Below are positions 23,795 to 33,164 of a stretch of DNA of 63,989 bases, in pieces. The DNA is from Bacillota bacterium. GTDB taxonomy: Bacteria > Bacillota > Negativicutes > Sporomusales > Sporomusaceae. Made by a program: the position numbers and the translations under genes. Numbering within the stretch: the first letter of the stretch is position 1; each line of letters begins with the position of its first letter. The DNA is taken from contig JAEZVB010000103.1 of assembly GCA_023443285.1 (NCBI GenBank), forward strand, positions 1 to 63,989, in the 5' to 3' direction. The notes under the pieces are model-generated. The model was not told where the DNA came from, made no database searches, and was given only the letters and a program-made list of their open reading frames with translations.

Positions 23795-25930
23795 TTGTCT
23801 AAACAAATTTGCGAATTAGCGTTTCAAGGAGCCTCAACGGCTGTAGGACTTGCAGAGAAACTCCTAAATGAAGCCATTGAGAAGCACGGTGCTGAAGCGT
23901 CAGTTACGTATCCTGACACGGCATATAAATTGCCGATGGTTACCGCCTTAAGCGGGGAAGACATACTCACTCTCGGTGATATTGTTCCTGTTTTAAAGAG
24001 AATTAAGGATAATAACTTGCGGCCTGAACCTGAGCTTGGCAACGCGCTGTTGTCAGGTGAGGCTACTTTGTATGCTGGTGAAATTATTGAGGCGTTGCGG
24101 TATGTTGGTAATGCTAAGCCTGATGAATCTCCGTATACCGGTTTTTTGCCTGACCGTATTTTACGTAAGTTTGGTGTGCCGCTGGTAGATGGTACTATCC
24201 CAGGTGTTGCCGTTATTACCGGTAAGGCCAAAGATGCCAAGGCCGGTGCAGCGCTGGTTAAAGATTTACAGTCTAAAGGCATACTTGTCATGCTAGTTAA
24301 TGACATTATTGAACAATGCATTGAGGAAAACATCAAAGTCGGTGTTGATTACCTGACTTTTCCGCTGGGCAAATTTACTCAGATTATTCATGCCGTTAAC
24401 TTTGCAGCTCGCGCTGGGCTGGCATTTGGGGGCGTCCCCAAAGGCGAGCGTGAGCGGATGCTTGAGTATCAAAAAAACCGTGTTCCAGCCTTTGTTATTG
24501 CTTTGGGCGAATTGGATGCTGTTACGGTGGCTATCGGCGCCGGCGCACTATTCATGGGCTTCCCTATTGTTACCGACCAGGCTTTGCCACCAGAACTTAC
24601 AATCCCAGGACTGTTAGAGCCGCAGCCTGACTATGACAAAATTGTCAAATTGGCGCTAGAGCTTCGCAACATAAAATTGAAGATCGTTGATATTCCAGTG
24701 CCAATTACAGTTGGACCGGCCTTTGAAGGGGAAACCATTCGTAAAAAAGAGTCTTGGGTGGAATTCGGCGGTGGTCGTGCTCCTGGTTTTGAGCTTGTTC
24801 GTATGTCCAATGCCGATGACGTTGAAGATGGCAGGATTGAAGTTGTTGGGCCGGAGATCGATGAAATGCCGGAAGGCAGTGTGTTTCCGCTAGGTATTAT
24901 GGTTGATATCTATGGCCGTAAGATGCAGGAAGATTTTGAAGGCGTATTAGAGCGTCGCATCCATTATTTTGTAAACTATGGCGAAGGTCTTTGGCATGTG
25001 GCGCAGCGTGATTTATGCTGGTTGCGGATTAGCAAGGGAGCAAAAGCGGCCGGTTTCAAAATTCGCCATTATGGCGAACTCTTGATTGCCAAATTCAAAT
25101 CCGATTATCCGGCTATTGTTGACAGAGTACAGGTAACCTTAATCACGGATGCCAATGCGATGGAAGAAAAGATTGCCATTGCCCGTAAAAAATACCAAGC
25201 CCGTGATGCGAGACTCAAAGGTCTTACCGATGAATCTGTCGATACCTTCTACTCCTGCACACTATGCCAATCCTTTGCACCTAATCATGTGTGCATTGTT
25301 TCGCCTGAGCGTGTAGGACTGTGTGGAGCAGTAAGCTGGCTTGATGCTAAGGCTTCTAATGAGATTACGCCGACTGGCCCGAATCAGCCTATTGCCAAAG
25401 GGGAATGTTTGGATGAGCAAAAAGGTATGTGGCAAAATCTGAATAATTTCCTATATAGCGCTTCTAACCGTACCCTGGAAGAGGTTAATCTTTATACCTT
25501 AATGGATAAGCCTATGACTTCCTGCGGCTGTTTTGAAGCTATTATTGCCGTGCTGCCAATGACAAATGGCGTTATGATTACCACCCGTGAACATTCCGGG
25601 GAAACGCCCTGCGGCATGACATTCTCCTCGCTTGCCGGCACTTGTGGCGGCGGAGTACAGACACCAGGCTTTATGGGGATTGGCCGCCGCTATATTGTAA
25701 GTTCTAAGTTTATTCCGGCTGACGGCGGTCTGGGACGTATTGTCTGGATGCCAAAGGAATTAAAAGACTATCTAAAAGACGAATTGACCGAGAGAGCTGC
25801 TGCCCTTGGTTTAGGTGACGATTTTATTGACAAGATTGCTGACGAAACGGTGGGTACTACCGAAGAAAGTATTCTGCCGTTCTTAGAAGAGAAGCAACAT
25901 CCCGCTTTGAAGATGTTGCCGTTAATGTAA
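23795..25930 (+). CDS. acsB: CO-methylating acetyl-CoA synthase (AcsB, ACS/CODH complex)
   Basis: A 711-residue enzyme that condenses CO, a corrinoid-borne methyl group and CoA to acetyl-CoA, the final step of the Wood-Ljungdahl pathway. The A-cluster ligands are recognisable: CTLCQSFAPNHVC and the cysteine in RVGLCGAVSW for the Fe4S4, and the Cys-Gly-Cys of TSCGCFEAI for the Ni site. The length matches bacterial AcsB, including the N-terminal CODH-contact domain. The start is TTG 23795, eight bases after AAGGAGG. Unlike the classical acs cluster, no cooC, acsA, acsC, acsD or acsE flanks it; a promoter lies upstream and a hairpin downstream. It acts in the cytoplasm, presumably with a CODH encoded elsewhere. 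Confidence 0.95.
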   Translation: MSKQICELAFQGASTAVGLAEKLLNEAIEKHGAEASVTYPDTAYKLPMVTALSGEDILTLGDIVPVLKRIKDNNLRPEPELGNALLSGEATLYAGEIIEALRYVGNAKPDESPYTGFLPDRILRKFGVPLVDGTIPGVAVITGKAKDAKAGAALVKDLQSKGILVMLVNDIIEQCIEENIKVGVDYLTFPLGKFTQIIHAVNFAARAGLAFGGVPKGERERMLEYQKNRVPAFVIALGELDAVTVAIGAGALFMGFPIVTDQALPPELTIPGLLEPQPDYDKIVKLALELRNIKLKIVDIPVPITVGPAFEGETIRKKESWVEFGGGRAPGFELVRMSNADDVEDGRIEVVGPEIDEMPEGSVFPLGIMVDIYGRKMQEDFEGVLERRIHYFVNYGEGLWHVAQRDLCWLRISKGAKAAGFKIRHYGELLIAKFKSDYPAIVDRVQVTLITDANAMEEKIAIARKKYQARDARLKGLTDESVDTFYSCTLCQSFAPNHVCIVSPERVGLCGAVSWLDAKASNEITPTGPNQPIAKGECLDEQKGMWQNLNNFLYSASNRTLEEVNLYTLMDKPMTSCGCFEAIIAVLPMTNGVMITTREHSGETPCGMTFSSLAGTCGGGVQTPGFMGIGRRYIVSSKFIPADGGLGRIVWMPKELKDYLKDELTERAAALGLGDDFIDKIADETVGTTEESILPFLEEKQHPALKMLPLM

Positions 25931-25947
25931 ATATTTTTCTAGAATAT

Positions 25948-25978
25948 AAATTCCCGTAGCATTTGTTTACGGGAATTT
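25948..25978 (+). terminator. Terminator-like hairpin after acsB
   Basis: AAATTCCCGTA (25948-25958) pairs with TACGGGAATTT (25968-25978). The T run is short, so strength is uncertain. Confidence 0.65.
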
Positions 25979-26068
25979 ATATTTACTTTGCCAAGCAAGA
26001 AATGTACTATTGATGATAGATATTTGTTATTTGATGTAATTTTTGTAGCTGTGTTGGGAGATGGAAGA

Positions 26069-27373
26069 ATGCTGGCATTACTCGGTCTAATAACTATAAT
26101 TACGTTATTGGCTGTAATTATCTCAAAAAAAATGTCGCCAATGGTTGCGTTAAGTGTTGTACCCGTGATAGCGGCTTTAGCTGGTGGCTATGGGCTTGAT
26201 GCCGGCAAGTTTATTATCGAAGGAATACGAAATATTGCGCCTGTCGCGGCCACCTTTGTATTTGTGATTCTCTATTTTGGGGTTATGAAGGATGCCGGCA
26301 TGTTTTACCCTATTATTGATAAGACATTAGCTTTTGTCGGCGATGATCCTGTAAGAATTGGCATAGGGACAGTCTGCCTTGCAATGATTACTCATTTGGA
26401 TGGAGCGGGTGCGGTAACCTTCCTGATTACTGTTTCGACGTTGTTGCCTGTCTACAAACAAGTGAATATGGATAAACGCATCTTGGCCTGCCTCACAAGT
26501 CTCGGAGCAGGAGTCATGGGCTTTATCCCCTGGACGGGTCCGGCTATGAGGGCGGCTGCTTCGTTGCAAGTACCTATCATGGATATCTTTATTCCCATGT
26601 TACCGGTACAATTTGTTGGGATAATGTTTGCCATTGTAATAGGCTGGTGGCTGGGTAAAAAAGAAGCTAAACGGCTGGGATACAGCCGTAATAAAGGAAA
26701 TCAGAACATAGTTATAAAGCGCGAGCTAACAGATAAAGAAAAACTGCTTCACCGGCCGCATTTGATCTGGCTTAACATGACAATAACCGTGGGCATTATG
26801 GGAAGTATGATTGCCGGCTGGGTTCCGCCGGCAGTAGCCTTCATGGCAGGCACGGCAATAGCGCTTTTGGTGAACTATCCGAATCCTAATGAGCAACAAG
26901 AACGCGTAAGCTCACATGCCAAAGCTGCTTTGATGATGGCCAGTATTCTGCTCGCTGCTGGAGCATTTATTGGTATTGTTTCACAAACAGGTATGACTGC
27001 TGCCATGGCAAAAACCGCAGTCGATTTTATTCCGAAGGAGTTAGCAAGCCACATCCCGTTTGCACTGGGTTTGGCGGCAATGCCGCTTAGTCTATTGTTT
27101 GATCCTGATTCATTCTATTTTGGCATATTGCCAGTAGTGGCCGAAATGGGCAGCATGCTGGGAATTTCTAAGCTGCAAATCGGTCAAGCTGCATTATTGG
27201 GTCAAATGACAACCGGGTTTCCGGTAAGTCTGCTTACACCTAGCCCCTTGTTGCTGGTGGCGTTGGCGGAAATTGAGTTTGGTGACCACCAGCGGTTTTC
27301 TATCCCCTACTTGTGGGCGGCAAGCGTTGTAATGACTATCTCAGCAGTCCTGTTTGGAATTTTCCCACTCTAA
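26069..27373 (+). CDS. CitMHS-family citrate or anion transporter
   Basis: A 434-residue polytopic membrane protein with about eleven to twelve helices. CitMHS features include GVMKDAGMFYPII (about residue 66), HLDGAGAVTFLITVSTLLP and FIPWTGPAMRAA. Members import metal-citrate complexes with protons. The start is taken at ATG 26069 with GGGAG upstream; the frame is open 81 bases further to a TTG without RBS. It stands downstream of acsB but beyond a hairpin, so co-transcription is doubtful. The substrate could be citrate or another di/tricarboxylate. Confidence 0.83.
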   Translation: MLALLGLITIITLLAVIISKKMSPMVALSVVPVIAALAGGYGLDAGKFIIEGIRNIAPVAATFVFVILYFGVMKDAGMFYPIIDKTLAFVGDDPVRIGIGTVCLAMITHLDGAGAVTFLITVSTLLPVYKQVNMDKRILACLTSLGAGVMGFIPWTGPAMRAAASLQVPIMDIFIPMLPVQFVGIMFAIVIGWWLGKKEAKRLGYSRNKGNQNIVIKRELTDKEKLLHRPHLIWLNMTITVGIMGSMIAGWVPPAVAFMAGTAIALLVNYPNPNEQQERVSSHAKAALMMASILLAAGAFIGIVSQTGMTAAMAKTAVDFIPKELASHIPFALGLAAMPLSLLFDPDSFYFGILPVVAEMGSMLGISKLQIGQAALLGQMTTGFPVSLLTPSPLLLVALAEIEFGDHQRFSIPYLWAASVVMTISAVLFGIFPL

Positions 27374-27481
27374 ATGAAGCGCTAATCATAACGCAATAGC
27401 ATAGCATCTGGCACCAACGGAATATTTTTTTGCCCTTTGAACAGCCTAAAGACATATGGCTTGGCAAAGGGGATACAAATT

Positions 27482-28201
27482 ATGGAATTGCAGGATTTTA
27501 TCCGCGATACTTGGCAGACTTCGCTGGTATTTATCGGTCTGCTAGTTTTTACACGAATACTTGGTAAAACACAGGTCGGCCAACTGACTTTCTATGAATA
27601 TGTCAGCGGGATTACCATTGGCTCGCTTGCTGCCAATATTGCGGCAGCCGATGCTGATAAAGTGTGGAACCATTATTATGATCTTGTCGTATTTGTGACC
27701 CTTACTTACCTGGTTTCACTTGTTACGATAAAAAGCCGTCCCTTGCGAAAATTAATTGACGGTTCGCCGACAGTTGTAATAGAAAATGGGAAAATTGTCA
27801 AAGAAAACATGCATAACCTACGGTATGATCTTGATGAGCTGCATGGACATTTACGCCAGCAAGGAGTATTAGATCCTTCCGAAGTGCAATATGCAATTTT
27901 AGAAACCACAGGTGATTTAAGTGTAATAAAAAAGGCAGACTATCAGCCTATAACCAAAAGTGATTTTAATATTCACCTGCCTGATCCGGTGTTTCCCGTG
28001 GAACTAATCATGGATGGCGAAATTATTGAGCGTAATCTGCGTAGGCAAAAGCGCTCAACGGATTGGTTAGAACAAGAATTAGCGGACAGAAATATTACCG
28101 ATATTTCTGAGGTAACCTATGCCGGGATTGATTCAAAAGGTCAACTGTTTATTAATAATAAAACCCACTCAAAATATAGTAATAAGAGTAGTGACGCATA
28201 A
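27482..28201 (+). CDS. DUF421 membrane protein (YetF/YcaP type)
   Basis: A 239-residue protein with three N-terminal membrane helices (about residues 10-80) and a cytoplasmic part containing two DUF421-type segments. The family stretches RILGKTQVGQLTFYEYVSGI and GSLAANIA, and the conserved R(K)LIDGSP(T)VVIENGKI pattern, are visible. The start is ATG 27482 with AAAGGGG upstream. The next gene is a DUF1657 protein, an association common in spore-forming Firmicutes near spoVA-type genes. The role is unproven; these proteins are linked to membrane properties in spores and sporulation by context only. Confidence 0.82.
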   Translation: MELQDFIRDTWQTSLVFIGLLVFTRILGKTQVGQLTFYEYVSGITIGSLAANIAAADADKVWNHYYDLVVFVTLTYLVSLVTIKSRPLRKLIDGSPTVVIENGKIVKENMHNLRYDLDELHGHLRQQGVLDPSEVQYAILETTGDLSVIKKADYQPITKSDFNIHLPDPVFPVELIMDGEIIERNLRRQKRSTDWLEQELADRNITDISEVTYAGIDSKGQLFINNKTHSKYSNKSSDA

Positions 28202-28261
28202 TAAAAGCTAACCAGTAAACAATATGCAAGTATTCCAAAATATCGACTGGGAGGCTACGTT

Positions 28262-28471
28262 ATGACTGTAAAGAAAGACTTAGAGAAGGCTCTAGCTGCT
28301 GCTGAAGCCGCCAAAGGTACATATGCTACTTTTGCTGCATCCACTGATGACCAAGCCGCGCAGACCATGTTTGAGCAAATGTCCCAAGACATGGATCGCC
28401 ATATTGCCCAACTCAATAGCCGCGTGAGTACTACATCAGAAACTAAATTAAGTAATCAGCAACAACAGTAA
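28262..28471 (+). CDS. DUF1657 small protein
   Basis: A 69-residue, mostly helical, Ala/Gln-rich protein. The DUF1657 pattern is seen in VKKDLEKALAAAEAAKGTYA followed by a second helix with AAQTMFEQMSQDMDRHI. It lies 60 bases after the DUF421 gene and has GGGAGG before its ATG, so the pair is likely an operon ended by the terminator at 28496-28534. The family is typical of endospore formers; molecular function is unknown. Confidence 0.82.
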   Translation: MTVKKDLEKALAAAEAAKGTYATFAASTDDQAAQTMFEQMSQDMDRHIAQLNSRVSTTSETKLSNQQQQ

Positions 28472-28495
28472 AATTTGATAAGTAAAAACACATAA

Positions 28496-28534
28496 AAGGC
28501 ATCTCGTTCCTGGAAAGGGAATGAGATGCCTTTT
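28496..28534 (+). terminator. Terminator of the DUF421/DUF1657 pair
   Basis: AAGGCATCTCGTTCC pairs with GGAATGAGATGCCTT around a six-base loop, followed by TTTT. Confidence 0.88.
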
Positions 28535-28594
28535 GGTTAAGGGGGGATTATTTTCGCCAGCGTAGCATAGCTGGTTAAACGTTGATATAAGGAT

Positions 28595-28631
28595 TTAACT
28601 CCAGGTTAGAGTTTGGCTAACCTGGAGTTAA
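28595..28631. repeat. Perfect 15-bp inverted repeat
   Basis: TTAACTCCAGGTTAG (28595-28609) and its exact complement (28617-28631) are separated by seven bases, 120 bases before the chemoreceptor gene. No T run follows on either strand, so it could be an operator or RNA stem rather than a terminator. Confidence 0.7.
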
Positions 28632-28751
28632 TTGTATTTTGGAAATATTCAGTTAAAATAGAGTATTTTTGTAGACGGTTGCAGAATTATAGAATAAAAT
28701 GAATATAACCAATCTTTTGAAAAATTCTAAGGAAAAGAGGGCTAATTTACT

Positions 28752-30725
28752 ATGAAAAGTATCCAGACTAAGTTAACCGTTATCATTCTACTAATTTTTA
28801 TTATTGCTATGGTAACTTTGGGCGGACTAAACTATTGGAAGGCGCGACAAGCAATTTCCGATAATCTTGTTAAGGAAATTGCTACATTGGCTACTGTTTC
28901 AGCTAATGATATCAATGATTGGGTTGAGGGACATAAGCTTGAAATGGCTGGGATTGCACTAGCACCTGTCCTGCAGACTGGAAATTTGGATAACATAAAA
29001 CCGTTTCTGGTGCAAGCAGCCAAGAATAACGGCCGTTATGAAACTTTGGGTTATATTGCTCCTTCTGGTATTGCGATTGACTCAAAGGGAGTTAGTGTCA
29101 ATCTTGGTACACGCGAGTATTTTCAAAAAGCAATGAAGGGGGAAGCTGCTGTTTCCGACCCGGTAGTATCCCCGGCGACAGGCGGACTGGTGGCGGTGGT
29201 TGCCGTTCCTGTTAAGTTGGACGGAAAGGTAACAGGAGTATTCTTCGGTAGCGTTAGTCTGGACGAAGTGTCTCGAAAGACCGGAGAAGTAAAAATTGGC
29301 AAGACGGGATACGCCTATATGCTCAAAAGTGATGGATTAACGATTGCCAATCCCGATAAAACCCTTGTGATGAAGGACAATCCTGCCAAGAACGAAAAAC
29401 TTCCGCCGGCATTGCGGCAAAATGCCGAACGCATGATAAAGGGAGAATCGGGAACAACCACCTACGAATATAATGGTGTGCAGAAAATGGTGGGATTTGC
29501 TCCGGTCAAAAGTACTGGCTGGTCATTAGCTGTGAGTGTGCCGGTCGCGGAAGTAACGGAAGCGTTAGTGGCTTTGACATGGATTTCATTAATGACAATT
29601 CTTATTGTATTAATCATTACGGCAATAATCATCATCTGGGTCGCTCGTCAAATCGCCAGGCCGATTATTCTTTTGGAAGGAGCCGCTAATAAAATCGCGG
29701 GGGGCGATTTGTCCCAGTCTAGTTTGGATATTAACTCCAATGATGAAATCGGGCGTCTGGCAAAGAGTTTTGAACAGATGACTCAAAATGTTCGGGAATT
29801 AATCAAACAAATTCATTCTGATGCTGAACAATTGGCCGCTTCCAGTGAAGAACTTACTGCCAGTGCCGAGCAATCAGCGCAAGCCTCTAATCAAGTAGCT
29901 ATTTCCATGACTGAGGTTGCAGAAGGTGCTAATGCGCAACTGGCGGCGGCAACAGATACATCTGCAGTAGTAGAAGAATTGTCGGCGGGAATTGAGCAAA
30001 TCGCCGCCAATGCCAATTTGGTTTCCGGTCAGTCGGAGCAAGCGGCAGGCAAAGCCAAAGACGGCGGCGCAGCGGTGGACAAGGCAGTTAGTCAGATGAG
30101 TAATATTGAAACTACTGTTAACACGTCAGCGCAAGTGGTGGCCAAATTGGGCGAACGCTCCAAGGAGATTGGCCAAATTGTAGACGCTATTTCAGGTATT
30201 GCCGGGCAAACCAACCTGCTGGCGCTCAATGCAGCGATTGAAGCGGCGCGGGCGGGGGAACAGGGACGAGGCTTTGCGGTTGTAGCGGAAGAAGTTCGAA
30301 GATTGGCCGAGCAATCAGATGAAGCTGCAAAGAAAATTGCTTCCTTGATTGGCGAAATACAGACTGACACAGATAAAGCTGTGGAAGCAATGAGTAGCGG
30401 AACACGGGAAGTAAAAACCGGCGCCGAGGTAGTCAATGCGGCAGGAGTTTCTTTCAGAGAAATTGCTGACTTGGTAAACGAAGTATCAGATCAAGTCAAG
30501 CAGATGTCGGCGGCCATTCAGCAGATGGCGACAGGAAGTCAGCAAATCGTCGGGTCAGTCAGGAAATTTGATGAACTCAGTAAGAAATCGGCTGGAGAGG
30601 CACAGAGTGTGTCGGCAGCAACAGAAGAACAACTGGCATCCATGGAGGAGATTTCCACCTCCAGTCGGGAACTGGCAGCGCTGGCACAGGGCCTGCAGAC
30701 AGCTGTCGCCAAGTTCCGCATATAG
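28752..30725 (+). CDS. Methyl-accepting chemotaxis protein with dCache sensor
   Basis: A 657-residue receptor. A membrane helix (residues about 8-28) precedes a double-Cache extracytoplasmic sensor (about 35-270), followed by a second helix (about 275-300), HAMP (about 300-355) and the cytoplasmic signalling hairpin with the near-invariant tip IVDAISGIAGQTNLLALNAAIEAARAGE, read here as GQTNLLALNAAIEAARAGE. dCache sensors of this kind commonly bind amino acids or carboxylates. It couples to CheA/CheW to control flagella. The gene is single, with ATG 28752 preceded by AAAAGAGG and its own downstream terminator. The ligand is unknown. Confidence 0.92.
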   Translation: MKSIQTKLTVIILLIFIIAMVTLGGLNYWKARQAISDNLVKEIATLATVSANDINDWVEGHKLEMAGIALAPVLQTGNLDNIKPFLVQAAKNNGRYETLGYIAPSGIAIDSKGVSVNLGTREYFQKAMKGEAAVSDPVVSPATGGLVAVVAVPVKLDGKVTGVFFGSVSLDEVSRKTGEVKIGKTGYAYMLKSDGLTIANPDKTLVMKDNPAKNEKLPPALRQNAERMIKGESGTTTYEYNGVQKMVGFAPVKSTGWSLAVSVPVAEVTEALVALTWISLMTILIVLIITAIIIIWVARQIARPIILLEGAANKIAGGDLSQSSLDINSNDEIGRLAKSFEQMTQNVRELIKQIHSDAEQLAASSEELTASAEQSAQASNQVAISMTEVAEGANAQLAAATDTSAVVEELSAGIEQIAANANLVSGQSEQAAGKAKDGGAAVDKAVSQMSNIETTVNTSAQVVAKLGERSKEIGQIVDAISGIAGQTNLLALNAAIEAARAGEQGRGFAVVAEEVRRLAEQSDEAAKKIASLIGEIQTDTDKAVEAMSSGTREVKTGAEVVNAAGVSFREIADLVNEVSDQVKQMSAAIQQMATGSQQIVGSVRKFDELSKKSAGEAQSVSAATEEQLASMEEISTSSRELAALAQGLQTAVAKFRI

Positions 30726-30830
30726 CTGCCGAACCTAATTGAAGTTTGTGTTATAACTAAAAAATAGTACTTTAGGATAGTAGACAAATAGGAGAATATC
30801 GTAGAGCATCTTAATGGGGTTAACAGTTCA

Positions 30831-30873
30831 GGAGCCGTGCAGAAACTCTTGCGTTTCAACACGGCTCCTTTTT
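30831..30873 (+). terminator. Terminator of the chemoreceptor gene (repeated type)
   Basis: GGAGCCGTG pairs with CACGGCTCC, with an inner GAAAC/GTTTC stem, followed by TTTTT. Nearly the same sequence occurs at 54748-54785. Confidence 0.85.
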
Positions 30874-30927
30874 GCGCTAAACATGCATTTAACAAAAGGT
30901 TAGTATATAGTAGCAGGCGTATAAACT

Positions 30928-31746
30928 TTATCGCTGTTTTTCAAGAAACCATTCAATTAATTGGCGCGCGATGCTGCCTTTAGGGGGAATACTAGGCAAA
31001 GCATCTGAAGAAAACCAGTCAGCAGCTACGATCTCGTCATTATCAATGGTGATTTCTCCGCTTGAATACTCAGCGGTAAAAGCAATCATCAGTGAATCCG
31101 GGAATGGCCAAGGCTGATTGCCGAAATATTCAATATTGTCGACTTCAATGCCAACCTCTTCCTGTAGTTCTCTTCTTACACAGTTTTCCAGTGTTTCGCC
31201 AGGTTCAACAAAGCCAGCGATCACACTGTAGCGTCCAGCCGGAAAGCGACTGGAACGTGCCAGCAAAATTTTATCGTCGTTAACCACGGCTACGATAATT
31301 GCTGGTGAAATACGTGGATAGACAATATGGCCGCACGCTGGACATTGCACTGCAAGCTCCTGCGGTGCCTGAGTAACTTGCGTAACGTTACCGCAGCAAC
31401 CGCAGAATTTGTTAGTTTTTAACCAGTTCATTATGTGAAAAGCGCGGTAGGTCATTTCAAAGCAATCGTCGGCAATATGGCCGGATAGCTGCCGTAGTTT
31501 TTTATAGGAAAAACCGTTATATTGGTCTTTTTCACATAAATTTGCCGCATAATAGGTATTGCCATTTTGTGAACCACTGTATTGTACAGTAGTTGTTTTG
31601 AGATTCAGGAGGCTGATATCTTGCATGGAAGGAAGGAGGATCCTATCAGCTTGTTCTTTTACTAAAAGCTCGTCTTCATAAAACAATAGTAAACGGGAAT
31701 CCTTACAGCTATTTCCCGAAGAAATAAGATCAAGTTCACAATCCAT
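30928..31746 (-). CDS. nudC: NAD+ diphosphatase / NADH pyrophosphatase (NudC)
   Basis: A 272-residue Nudix hydrolase that cleaves NADH and can remove NAD caps from RNA. A four-cysteine zinc ribbon (CGCC and CPAC, about residues 104-126) precedes the Nudix domain, whose box is visible as GFVEPGETLENCVRRELQEE. The NudC-specific NQPWPFPDSLM follows, close to the SQPWPFPxS consensus. ATG 31746 has GAGGTGATT upstream. It sits alone on the minus strand after the malY-type operon terminator. Confidence 0.93.
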   Translation of the reverse strand: MDCELDLISSGNSCKDSRLLLFYEDELLVKEQADRILLPSMQDISLLNLKTTTVQYSGSQNGNTYYAANLCEKDQYNGFSYKKLRQLSGHIADDCFEMTYRAFHIMNWLKTNKFCGCCGNVTQVTQAPQELAVQCPACGHIVYPRISPAIIVAVVNDDKILLARSSRFPAGRYSVIAGFVEPGETLENCVRRELQEEVGIEVDNIEYFGNQPWPFPDSLMIAFTAEYSSGEITIDNDEIVAADWFSSDALPSIPPKGSIARQLIEWFLEKQR

Positions 31747-31868
31747 AAGTCAATCACCTCTACCATGCGAAGTTATCAGTAAGGATATTAGTTTTTTTAA
31801 AAAAATCTTATTTTTATTATACAAGAAATTAAGGGCTTTGGGCAGGGGTGGGTTGGACAATGAAAAGA

Positions 31869-31911
31869 GCCAATAGCTGCAGCGAAAAGAGAGTAATAAG
31901 CAACTATTGGC
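31869..31911 (-). terminator. Terminator of the transsulfuration operon
   Basis: GCCAATAG (31869-31876) pairs with CTATTGGC (31904-31911). On the minus strand TCTTTTC follows. Confidence 0.7.
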
Positions 31912-31940
31912 TATATCCAAATTATGGTAGTTTAACTTCT

Positions 31941-33122
31941 TTAAGATAACTGGTTGACTGCTTGGGCAATTCGCTTAAGCCCTTCTGCTAACAGCGGACG
32001 CGGGCAGCCAAAATTAAGGCGCATAAAGCCGGTGCCTTGTTGACCAAAAGTCGCACCATCGTTGAGGCCTACCCTTGCTTTTTGTGCAAAGAACCGGACA
32101 AGCTCCTGCTGGGATAGGTTTAATTTGCGGCAGTCCAGCCAAACCAAATAAGTGCCTTGTGGTTTGTCAACATGGATAGCAGGAATATTGGCAGTGATAT
32201 ATTGTGTCAGATACTGAGCATTGTCCTCAAGGTAAAGCAGCAGTTCATCAAGCCAAGGCTCACCATAGCGGTAAGCCGCTTCTAGGGCGGTGATGCCAAA
32301 TACATTGCTTTTGTTGATACTTAATTGTTGGAGAATTTGAGAAAAATGGGTGCGCAGTTTATCATCAGGAATGATTGCAATGGAGGTATACAGACCGGCG
32401 GTGTTAAAGGTTTTACTTGGCGCGATAAGCGTTATTATTTTATTGGTGCTGTCAGTTGTCAAGGAGGCCAGTGATATATGATGATATCCGGAATATACCA
32501 GATCGCTGTGGATTTCATCAGTCACGATTAATACATTGTTTTCTAGGCAAATAGTAAGCAATTTATTTAGCTCTGGCTGCGTCCAAACTCGGCCAACCGG
32601 ATTGTGTGGACTGCACAAAACCAACATGCTGGCATCAGGCGCTTTTTTTTGTAAGTCTTCAAAATCCATGTGATACTGGTTATTATCATAAATTAGCGGG
32701 TTTTCTACGATAATGCGATTTTGGCTTTGTATACTGGAAAAGAAAGGCGGATACACCGGCGACTGAATAATAATTTTATCTCCTGGCTTAGTAAAGGCAT
32801 GGATTGCCAAGGTCAGCGCAGTTACTACGCCGGGAGTGCTTACCATCCAAGCCGGTTGGGTTTTCCAATTATGACGTTTTTCCAGCCAGGCTGTTACGGC
32901 ATCATAAGCATAGGAATGAGGCGAAGGGTAGCCAAAAACACCGTGTTGCACCCGGGCGGTGAGAGCTTCAGTTATAGCCGGAGGAGAGGGGAAATCCATG
33001 TCGGCCACCCAGAAAGGCAGTACGTCCTCTGCTCCAAAGAGGGCGGCGGCATCATCCCACTTGGTACTTCCGCTGTTTTGCCGCGCAATCAAGGTATCAA
33101 AGTCGATTCGAGCATTTGTCAT
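31941..33122 (-). CDS. MalY/PatB-type cystathionine beta-lyase
   Basis: A 393-residue PLP enzyme of fold type I that would convert cystathionine to homocysteine, pyruvate and ammonia. The start FWVADMDFPSPP (about residue 37), the SPHNPVGRVW active-site region, VTDEIHSDLVY with the PLP Asp, and the Schiff-base lysine in APSKTFNTAGL are all characteristic. The start is ATG 33122 behind AAGGGTGAT; an ATG at 33140 is possible. It follows the cystathionine gamma-synthase/lyase-type gene by 42 bases and so belongs to the SAM-I riboswitch operon. Regulatory roles known for some MalY proteins cannot be excluded. Confidence 0.88.
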   Translation of the reverse strand: MTNARIDFDTLIARQNSGSTKWDDAAALFGAEDVLPFWVADMDFPSPPAITEALTARVQHGVFGYPSPHSYAYDAVTAWLEKRHNWKTQPAWMVSTPGVVTALTLAIHAFTKPGDKIIIQSPVYPPFFSSIQSQNRIIVENPLIYDNNQYHMDFEDLQKKAPDASMLVLCSPHNPVGRVWTQPELNKLLTICLENNVLIVTDEIHSDLVYSGYHHISLASLTTDSTNKIITLIAPSKTFNTAGLYTSIAIIPDDKLRTHFSQILQQLSINKSNVFGITALEAAYRYGEPWLDELLLYLEDNAQYLTQYITANIPAIHVDKPQGTYLVWLDCRKLNLSQQELVRFFAQKARVGLNDGATFGQQGTGFMRLNFGCPRPLLAEGLKRIAQAVNQLS

Positions 33123-33164
33123 AGTATCACCCTTATTCATATATTTTGATTTAGCTGTAATGCT

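Noticed and set aside
23824..24336. 170-residue open frame on the minus strand
   Set aside because: Antisense shadow of acsB caused by biased codon use.
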